Of a stretch of DNA of 64,000 nt, positions 57,201 to 64,000 are shown piece after piece. The notes under the pieces are model-generated. The model did no database searches, was not told where the DNA came from, and saw nothing but the letters and a program-made list of their open reading frames with translations. Both the position numbers and the translations under genes were made by a program. Numbering within the stretch: position 1 is the stretch's first letter; each line of letters begins with the position of its first letter. Source of the DNA: Durusdinium trenchii (Eukaryota; Sar; Dinophyceae; Suessiales; Symbiodiniaceae); the NCBI GenBank assembly GCA_963970005.1, contig CAXAMN010028983.1, positions 74,900 through 138,899 of the forward strand, given 5' to 3'.

Positions 57201-60016
57201 CACCGGCAGCAACAACTGACCTAGCTCATCTATAGGACTTAAATCAATTTGAATAGCTTTGAGTACTTAAGTAGCCAGTATAGCCATTCATGTAGGTTTG
57301 CTTGTGGAGCTGCGTTTTTGCATGTCGATGGCAAGCTAACCTTCTGTCTGGCCTCGAGCAGCACTGGCAGCTTGTCACTGAAGCCCGCGACCAGCAAGGT
57401 GATGCCTGGGTCCAAGATATGGAGGTAGCTCTGTGCCAAACATGGAACCGTGACCAGGAAAGATGTGATGTGAAAACAACAAACATGGTATGAACGTGTT
57501 GGATCGGTTTTCTTTGGAGGGTGACTGGACCTCCAACAGCAGTTTGTTCATCAAAACTCTCCCGAGTTAGGTGAGCAGCTGAGCTACTTGGCACTGGAAA
57601 ATAGCCTTCATCGAACACTTCAACGATAGCCGCTAGCCGCTAGCCACTCCGCTAGCCGCCCAGCGGTCGGGTAGGGTGCCCTCGCCCGCCTGTACCGGAA
57701 GCATCCAAGCTGTATGAAAGACCCGCCTGAGCAGCCGCTCTAACTCCGATAGGCACCAGGTCTGGCCAAAGGTCTAGGAAGTGAGAGGCGAGACAAGCAA
57801 TGTGGCTGAGATACAACGCCAAGTTCGCTTTCTTTTGTTCAACGAATGTGCGGTCGAGATGGCATCACTGAAGAAGAAAGAAGGGGGGAATACAATTTTG
57901 AATCGACTGGATGTGCATTTAGAGTAGATGGATACATATATACATCGTTGGTAGAGAAGTTGAAATGCACATATAGATACTTTTTGTTTGGAGGTTGTCT
58001 CCTGATGTTTACTTTCAGGATGTTATCAGAACTCTTTCTCAGGTGTGTCAAATGTTGGGGCCCACAAACAAGTCTCTTGTGCAACAAACATCAATCATAT
58101 GTTTTGCAAATGCTTTGTTGTTCAAAGCAAACTGGAGTGACATGCTGCCTGACTCGCATCATAGGAGAACTCATTCAGCTCCTGCCACGCGGGCAGGCAC
58201 ACTATCAGCAAGTTGATTATTCACAGTCTTGCCAGAACATAAATTGAAGCAATGGTACTGTAAATATCAAGCAACTAAAGCAACGCAACTTGCTCATAGC
58301 ATCCCTTCTTCTTTGCCAGGTCCTTCAGTCCAGCAACAAGAGATTCGCTCTACAGTATACAGTATCTTTGCTCCAAAGAACTCAACGTTCTAAGGAACTT
58401 GACTGCATTCAACTCCCGCCGAACAAAGCTGATCCATTCGCCAGTCCAATATAAAACCAAATTGCATGTCAAGCCAGGTCTCCATGGCACGAATCACCCA
58501 GGGATGCCCCATCGGACCCGGCCACCGCCCGTGGGTCACCCGGGTGCCTCTTCAATGCAAGCGCACCAAATCTGGGTGGCAGGCTGCGGGAGATCAACCG
58601 ATATCAGTTTGCTCATCCATCGAATGACAGGTATCCTTTTGTAAGAATTGCTGGGTGAAACCTAGATCATTGCTATTGGGTGTTCTTCTCATGTTTTCCT
58701 AATTCGGTGCATTGATTCATGTCAGGGATTCGTGCAATTATCTGCAACTGGAAGAGCACCTCAAGTGACTCTTGCTCCCTTTACACACACACCACAAATA
58801 GAAATTGTGATAGACTGACTGACTAACTACTTGTTCAGTTATTTCCTGAATATTGCTCCACCTCACAAACACACATGTCGACCCTCCCACCTACGCCCAG
58901 GAAAACGGACCCTTCGCAGTTCGGAGCACTTTGGGACGCTTCCGAAACTGAATTGAATGGCTGCGACCAGCTCCGCCGTTGCGCAACGCCCGACCTTCGT
59001 CAAGAGATAGCGCAACGCCTGAGATCAAGTGCAGGAGTGGCGGGGACCGTAGATGCTGAAGTCTAAGCAACAAACACAACTGCAATACAATGCAACAAAG
59101 TGAATTCATGAATGCAACTGACATAAAGAGAGATAGGGATAAAATGAAAGGGAAACCAATTCCAAACATCTGTAGGTCAGCCATCAGCACCCTTGTAATT
59201 AGGCCCTCTGAGCACAATGAAGCCCTGCTGCCACACGCAAACAAAACCCCCTCAAGTATGTTCTGGCCGCCGGGACACATCTTCGGAGGATCTTGGGCAT
59301 TGAAAGTTGAAGGCCACAAAGGTCTGCGCGCGGCGGAGCTGTTGGTACGAGCGGATGACTTGTGGACATGCTTAACCATCGAGAACATTGGTGACCGATT
59401 CTTTCAGCACTTAGATTGGCTCAAACAAACAGCTGTTGAAGAGTTCTGCGAACAAAACCACCAAACATCCCCCAGGAACGAAAGAAACGCTGTCTCTTCA
59501 GTTTCTTCCTTCAACAAAAGGCTCACCTGCTGAAGGATTTGTCCTTGCAAAATAGGCCCTCTTGTAGTCTAAGATGCAGGGTTGTATTCTGTCAGCATCC
59601 AGCAGACATGCTCTTCTTGGTCTTGGCTCTGATGGTTTGTCAGATACGTTCAGTGGGAGCTTTGCCTTCGTTATGCAAGAGGCAAGAGTGTGCACAAGCC
59701 GATTAAGCCCCAGATCTGAAGTAAGTTGGATATCAAACATGTTCTGGCCCGCCTTCCCCATATTTCAATCTATGACATGTGTATGACTCAAACATCTGTT
59801 GTCCCAAAACCTATGATCAACATCGAAGAACCCCACACCGAAACCTGTCGAGCTACCCGCCATCCCCTCCCCGGAACGGAACTCACGCTCCTTCGGCTGC
59901 AGAAAGCGGTCATCCTTCCGGTGGAAAATCTGCCACACCGGCATCTGCTTGGCACAGGGCCGCAGCCGCTGCGGAGTCAGAGGCGCGTCTGCGGGGGTCC
60001 GCGTCACAGAGAGGTC
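48113..60016 (-). CDS. insulysin-like M16 metallopeptidase gene, many short exons
   Basis: A series of minus-strand exons aligns in order with the second half of insulin-degrading enzyme. Exons in order: 59887-60016 (VWQIFHRKDDRFLQPKE); about 59292-59358 (RAQTFVAFNFQCPRSSED); 58149-58181 (ELNEFSYDASQ); 57341-57430 (AGFSDKLPVLLEA); 56370-56446 (FNLVLDRTQRMLRN); 55944-56059 (LKLHLREHEYTAK); 55385-55484 (LKVLDQVTVEDV); 54422-54610 (EALVTGHADAPEA); about 53050-53132 (ESNIADTAESNRRIHL); 52514-52585 (DLRTKQQLGYIV); about 51078-51161 (VQTEFEPTKVRARIE); 49794-49853 (EEEEFHRQKEGLASIL); 48113-48208 (HWAELSRRRYDFGRR). These M16 proteins cut peptides inside a closed chamber. The N-terminal half with the zinc motif HxxEH was not found and should lie upstream. 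Introns near 50.3-50.6 kb include the assembly gap. Confidence 0.72.
48846..49105. promoter_or_regulatory. cluster of TTACGC-like motifs
   Basis: Nine TACGC pentamers (mostly CTTACGC or TTACGCAA) plus one CTTACGTG within 260 bases; fewer than one is expected by chance. They are in the same orientation and unevenly spaced. It may be a decayed satellite, a protein-binding cluster or an intron repeat. The function is not known. Confidence 0.4.
49962..50041. repeat. direct repeat, about 38 bp, two copies
   Basis: TTATAAACGACCCTAGAATAATGT and, 38 bases on, TTATAAAGGCCCCCAGAATAATGT, each followed by a T run. This is a local duplication next to the assembly gap. Confidence 0.7.
50127..50248. repeat. 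imperfect tandem repeat, unit about 60 bp, two copies
   Basis: Each unit carries GCTTTTGGATxGAGATTTCTAT and ends GATTTCCATTGAGATTTGATG. Such AT-rich tandem sequence, close to the gap, may have caused the assembly break. Confidence 0.75.
50337..50579. other. assembly gap (243 N)
   Basis: Unresolved bases, bounded on the right by a run of nine G. Open frames crossing it are artefacts. It lies in an intron-like part of the M16 peptidase gene between the exons at 51.1 and 49.8 kb. Confidence 1.
52514..52585 (-). CDS. M16 peptidase exon with LRTKQQLGYIV
   Basis: TGGTGAG|GAC opens DLRTKQQLGYIVQLCLE. In insulysins the segment LRTKEQLGYIV is one of the most conserved parts of the C-terminal half, and this is nearly identical. 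That makes this the most diagnostic exon of the gene. The 3' edge is less certain; a GT donor follows GAGATG at 52514. Confidence 0.7.
54422..54610 (-). CDS. M16 peptidase exon, domain 3-4 linker region
   Basis: CTTCTTCAG|T opens SFRTRLFLDAFSEALVTGHA, then DAPEAQRLCAL, then a Gly/Ala-rich tail to GACAG|GTGG. It matches the insulysin stretch in which a helix is followed by EALLHGN. The tail is longer than in animals, possibly a lineage-specific insert. Confidence 0.6.
56370..56446 (-). CDS. M16 peptidase exon, RF-to-RSLxN helix
   Basis: TGTCTCAG|GCA opens AVSPATFNLVLDRTQRMLRN and ends at GATGAG|GTGGGA. It corresponds to the insulysin helix in which RF and RSLNN occur. Both splice sites are clean and the exon is 77 bases. 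Confidence 0.6.
56973..57112 (-). CDS. exon inside the M16 gene without insulysin match
   Basis: AGCATCAG|GT opens AVLDLKKNPHDLRQAVVAKM, then AGFAEGQLGRLGNMDG, ending at an apparent GA donor (GAAAAG|GATACT). Peptide quality is high, but animal insulysins have no such segment between the neighbouring exons, so it is an insert, an alternative exon, or misassigned. Confidence 0.4.
57341..57430 (-). CDS. M16 peptidase exon, GFSDKLPVLL motif
   Basis: TTGGCACAG|AGC opens 30 codons to CAGAAG|GTTAGC. The peptide SYLHILDPGITLLVAGFSDK followed by LPVLLEA matches the insulysin strand-and-helix in which G, a hydroxylated residue, DK and LL are conserved. Phase 0 at both ends. Confidence 0.65.
59887..60016 (-). 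CDS. M16 peptidase exon, WF-x-x-DDxF-x-x-PK motif
   Basis: TCGCCAG|GAC opens a frame containing VWQIFHRKDDRFLQPKE before a consensus donor (GAGC|GTGAGT). Insulysins have a very similar segment (WFKQDDKF, then PK) at the start of the C-terminal half. The preceding TPADAPLTPQRLRP is Pro-rich as in the family. Confidence 0.6.
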
Positions 60017-60129
60017 CTGGCGAGAAGGCACGAGAGGACCAGTGGGTGCTTACCCGGGCACCGGGAAGTATGAACCGGCCCAGAGACTCTTACAGATGCC
60101 TTGAGAAGACATGGCAACCACATGTTCAA

Positions 60130-62170
60130 AGAAATGCCTGTGCGAGGGTTCCGTTTGCGCAATTGGGAGCAGGAGCAGGTGCATGATGATGACAACTTGG
60201 AAGTATGTATATAAATACATACATTTGGGGGTGCATTCCTGCCAAGCTCCCCCGTGTGACCTTGCGCTACTCAGGTTTTTGCCTACACCCAAGCTCCATC
60301 TTATGACAGTTGCTGAACAAGGACATGAGGTGCTCCAGCTCTTTGTCTTGCATCATGTTTTCCGTCTGACTGTAATGCTTCGCGTCGAACCTACCCAGAG
60401 GCTGTTCTAAGTGAACAACAAACAGTTTACCAACATCTCCGAGAAAGAATCCACCCCTGAAAAGTTCAAATTCTGCACGTGACGCATCGTCACTGCGTCA
60501 CGCATCATTTAAAACAGAACGCACGATGTCTGACATGTTCTATTTACCGTTCGAACGTTCTATGTTTTGTTTTTTTCCCCTAGGTTTGCAGGACACCTTG
60601 AACAGCCCAGCATGTGCATTAACCGAAGCCCAGCATGGCAGGAGCCCTCGCCACCGCCCGGCGACGCGGCGCTGGGCGAGAAGTTCACTCGCACCGGCCA
60701 CACGGGCTGCGCTCACTCACCGAGCTCGCCGCGCGCGGTTCACAAGGACGATGGAAGTCTCCCAACACAACCCATTCGAATTGAAATACCCTGAATCAAC
60801 TAGGAATTTCTTGTTGCAATGGAATGATGTACGAATAAAAATCCATGCAGTAACATGACTGAGATTAGCTGAGTAACCTTTGTTTCAAGTGCCAAAAGGA
60901 AACTTCCAAGAGAATGGACTGGGGCAGCTTGTCTTCAACATTTGTTGAAACCCCTGTGATGGTGCGAATGAACCGGCCAAACTGCAGGATTCGTAGGATG
61001 AACATGTTTTCTCGTGAACATGTGAACATGGATGCACACCAAAGAGCTTGCAAATAATGCAGTGTTTCTTGAAACAAGGCAACCACATAACCACTTTCAC
61101 AGGGATTTGTACGGCACACCCATCCCTTCTTGGCACAGTTCATCAACCACCTCCCCCCTCCTCTAAGAGTCCAAACGCTCACTGTGGGTCCAAAGATATT
61201 GCGGTCTCCTATCTGTATCAAAGCAAGTGATCCAACAGATTGAATGTAATTAGGATTATAAATTAGGTATGCATGGTTTGGTGATGTTTGGTGTTGGTTT
61301 TCTAGTTGATGTTCAGAGTGAGATCCGATTTCACCGTTTTGCACTTCTAGCTCTCAAGCTCTCGACCTCTTTGGACCGACTCGAACCCACCGGCCAAGTC
61401 CGAACCACGTCGTGGACCCACGCTGGCCGCTACATCACCACACAAGCACTGCTCGTGTTGCTTTTGGAGTGGCGCTTCCCGCCAGCTCCAGGGTTCTCCT
61501 GGGAGAAACGAAGGGCCTTCTCTGGGAGGCTGGGGGGGATCCAACAGAAAAACATGAAGCACCCGCCCCAGTCAAACGCACGCTACTGATTGGGCTGAAG
61601 GAGTGTTGTCAAAGGAAGAGACTTGTGCACTTGAAGTGCTTGGAAGTGAGGAACACTGCTTGTTTTGAACAATTCCAGCTTTCTTCTTAGAGGTGAACCA
61701 AGGTGAACCTGTCTTTATCCAACAAATGGCCAAAAGAAACCAGTCGACTCAGTCCCACAGCACCGAGTGCGGTGCTCATTCCGATGATCGCAGTTGAGGG
61801 GCTGCTCCATGCTGGTTCAACATGAGGCTGAAATCCGTTGACCAGCTCAAAATTGGACAGGTGTGCAAGGGAAGAACTAGCATTTAAGTATGCCTTGAAA
61901 TGCAACACATGAGACATTAACACTTAATTAACACTCAACTACTCACTTAACTTGCAAGATCAAGAGCTTGGATTCGGTAGTTGTAACAAAGCTTCGTGTT
62001 GCCAGTGCAGTGTGCGTCTGAAAACGGACACCGGTCACCCGTGGACAAATTCAGAATTTGGCAAGCGAACTGCCCTCCATGACCATTGGCTACTAAGACC
62101 ATAGGATTCTAGGGGCGGTTGACTGGTGAATTATTGACCAGCCTCATATGATAAGCATTGATAAGCTATA
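60130..62170. other. stretch without a firm gene call
   Basis: The N-terminal exons of the M16 gene may lie here or beyond. A minus-strand piece at about 60.90-61.02 kb (ENMFILRILQFGRFIRTIT) looks like an S4-type voltage-sensor helix but has no supporting context. No repeat or RNA gene was recognised. Confidence 0.35.
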
Positions 62171-62244
62171 AGCTATAGGCTAGTTGGATGGTATACAGGT
62201 TTGGGCCATAGGTATTTGGGCGATGAGTGACCGACTCTGCTTTC

Positions 62245-62395
62245 CTTCATCCAAGAATCTCGAGTCTTTGGTCCCGCGCTATGGCTACGCTGCGGCTCAG
62301 AGCCCTGTCCAGCGGCCGCCTTCTGCCGTGCTCGTGCAGCGGCGGCGCTCAGCGCGCGGCGTTGGGCTTCTTCTTTGACGTGCTTGGAGTACTTC
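62245..62395 (-). CDS. exon candidate, Ala/Arg/Lys helix
   Basis: GATCTTAG|G opens KYSKHVKEEAQRRALSAAAA, then RARQKAAAGQ, almost certainly helical with G/C-rich third positions. The donor is not clear. It lies downstream of the transporter gene on the same strand. The family is not recognised. Confidence 0.4.
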
Positions 62396-62789
62396 CTAAG
62401 ATCCAATCAGAACCCGATGGATGTGACATCCCTGGATCCCACCTGAACTTGGCCTGAACTTGGTCATGTTAAAGTCAAGGGCCACTCCACTTGCGGAGTT
62501 CGTCCACTCCCCCACCCCCTTCCTCACCCCCTTGGCATGACTGGGACGGCGAAGATGACATGGATCACTTCCGCTGATGTCTTCACTTCCTCCGTCCCCT
62601 CCCATCACCCAAACACCAAGGAGCCCTTTCTTCGCTGCTCAGCAGGGCATGACGAAGGAAGGCACCTCCAATTCCCCAACGTTCTGCGTTCCTTCCGTTC
62701 TGTGGGCTTGAGCCGAGCCTTGACGGTCAAAGAGCGGAGGAGAGATGCTCAGAGTCAGGAGATGCAAAAGACATACAATTTTGTCGCTG

Positions 62790-62862
62790 TAGGTTGGAGT
62801 CCATCGCTACTAGGGTGGAGTCCATCGCTCTTAGGTTGGAGGCCATGGCTATTAGGTTAGAG
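62790..62862. repeat. 21-bp minisatellite, locus 3 (3-4 units)
   Basis: Units of TAGGTTGGAGTCCATCGCTAC and variants, same family as at 9224-9265 and 45209-45271. Divergence among units here is higher than at the other loci. Confidence 0.85.
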
Positions 62863-63397
62863 GAGAGAGCTGGGAGATGCGGAAGACGTACCAGTTTGTC
62901 AAGCGCAGCACTCTGTGTGCTCCTCTCTTTGCGTACTGGTGTGATATATGTTATTTTACGAATTCAACAAATCAACACGAGAATCCAGTACTGAGATGGA
63001 CAGGAATTTGAAAGGACACTTGCTACAAGTTGCCCAAAACTTCGAGTCCGTTCTTTGTGCACAAACACTTCGCACAATGGCTCCTCCGGCACGAACACGT
63101 TGGGCCCGGGCATGCGGATCCCAAACTCCTGCGACCGTCCGAGACACGGTCGACAATGATCAAGGTCTCATGCATTAAAAAAAAAAGGCAAGGTGTCCAA
63201 AAACAGCTCTGCCAGCTTCGAAGAGAGAGAGGGAGAGAGATGACACTCAGCATTGCATTCTAAGAAGCTCTTTCTTTCCCCCCAAAGCCTAGGCCCTAGG
63301 ATGCAGGGAGCCCTCTAAATACCAAACCTGCCAGATCTTTTCTTCCCATCATAACGCTATCAGCGAACGCTATCTGCGTTGGAGGGTCTTCCCCCCT

Positions 63398-63897
63398 TCA
63401 TTTGGGTGGGTCCTCGCTGGTCTCCTCAGCTTCCTCACTGGATTCACCACAAGCCCGAAACGAGAAGGTGGTCCAGAAGACCGCCCCGGCGAGCAAAGCA
63501 CTTGCAGCTTGAAACCACGTAAGCCCACGTTGACCGTCATGGATGATGCCTTGTGTTGCTAGAGCCGAATAGATCGAGGGCGGTCCTGCTTGTGCGAAGA
63601 CTTCGAAGGAAGCAGCAGTGCCCGCAATATCCTCGAGAGTTTCCATGAATAGAACCCCAAGCGGCAAATAGCAAGCCAAAGTGAAGCCCATCAAGAAGGA
63701 GCTTCCCAAATAGGACCACAAGTAGTGGGAGAAGAACACCGCTGCAATGACAAAGGACGAGCCCGATCCTAAACTGAAGGCCATCATCCATTGCTTCGCC
63801 GTGGACAAAACATCTGTGTCGGCATTCGTCACCAGAATCATTCCCGCAGCAGCGATCGAGGCGAAGGCTCCCATGAGCCAAGAAGTCATCACCGTAC
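63398..63897 (-). CDS. terminal exon, major-facilitator-type transporter
   Basis: GTTGCTCCAG|G opens about 165 codons to TGA. Four hydrophobic segments are visible: SWLMGAFASIAAAGMILV, SGSSFVIAAVFFSHYLW, the stretch around FLMGFTLACYLPLGVLF, and FQAASALLAGAVFWTTF. Between them METLEDIAGTAASFEVFAQ matches the loop and helix 11 of Bcr/CflA-type drug efflux carriers, where AGTASA is conserved. So this is probably helices 9-12 of a 12-helix proton-driven exporter in a cell or organelle membrane. The C-terminal tail is acidic (EEAEETSEDPPK). Earlier exons lie beyond the window. The substrate cannot be told. Confidence 0.6.
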
Positions 63898-64000
63898 CTG
63901 GAGCAACGAAGGACCGATGTGGTCAACCTGGGGTAACACACTCCATAGGAAATAATCATTCATGAAAGCGGATGGCCATGGCCTCTTTGGATGGGTGACC

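Noticed and set aside
57995-58216. Serpin-like peptide (CFANALLFKANWSD) on the plus strand
   Set aside because: The opposite strand at the same place reads ELNEFSYDASQ, which fits in order with the M16 peptidase exons. The plus-strand match is short and has no partner exons.
59690-59761. Minus-strand NMFDIQLTSDLGLNRLVHTL, similar to an insulysin N-terminal-half segment
   Set aside because: It lies after the DDRF exon in gene order, where that segment should not occur. Kept out unless RNA shows it is spliced in.
60118-60134. HFFEH on the minus strand as the M16 zinc motif
   Set aside because: Only one exon-sized gap separates it from the exon at 59887-60016, whereas about 500 residues should lie between. 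Flanking residues do not resemble the family.
1-64000. CRISPR arrays, bacterial operons, ribosome binding sites, tRNA genes
   Set aside because: Nothing in the window has the spaced identical repeats, Shine-Dalgarno layout or cloverleaf pattern needed. The exon and intron structure and the LINE indicate a eukaryotic nuclear genome.

Overview
The window looks like nuclear DNA of a dinoflagellate, most likely a Symbiodiniaceae-type alga. Four things suggest this. Protein-coding signal comes as short exons whose acceptors are usually AG followed by G. Several intron donors appear to be GC or GA instead of GT. Candidate exons lie almost entirely on one strand in a long unidirectional series. A very large LINE-type retroelement of a style I associate with dinoflagellates fills the middle. 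All gene models here are read by eye from splice context and codon pattern, so exon edges outside the retroelement are approximate.

Layout. Bases 1-2458 hold the 3' part of a plus-strand gene for a lysine/glutamate-rich protein. Its stop lies 54 bases from the stop of a minus-strand gene ending at 2513, giving a tail-to-tail junction. From 2513 to the right edge most believable exons are on the minus strand: terminal exons with in-frame stops near 2513, 4845, 5747, 7447, 8511, 12887, 14327, 16809, 25249, 43739, 45104, 46040 and 63398, plus internal exons. Two gene families can be named. One is an insulysin-like M16 metallopeptidase spread over about 48.1-60.0 kb. The other is the last exon of a major-facilitator transporter at 63.4-63.9 kb.

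The centre (25483-41356, minus strand) is one retroelement insertion of about 15.9 kb. It is bounded by a perfect 13-base target-site duplication and an A8 tail and sits upstream of the last exon of a host gene in the same orientation. It encodes, in order: an Arg/Gly/Lys-rich coiled-coil gag-like region; a stretch with about four hydrophobic segments; a long array of degenerate modules about 215 residues apart punctuated by an acidic-(L/F)(M/L/F)Q motif; RNase H; an APE-type endonuclease; a reverse transcriptase; two zinc fingers; and a C-terminal domain resembling a cytosine-C5 DNA methyltransferase. Four frame changes, two of which cancel, and one nested 630-base TA-inserted element are all that break what reads as a single frame of about 5,000 codons. 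The RNase H, endonuclease and reverse transcriptase catalytic residues are intact, so the insertion seems young.

The nested element (37425-38054) has perfect 20-base terminal inverted repeats and a TA duplication; taking it out with one TA restores the reading frame. Other structure includes a 21-base minisatellite at three distant loci, a cluster of TTACGC-like motifs near 48.85-49.1 kb, simple repeats, and an assembly gap (50337-50579) beside AT-rich tandem repeats.
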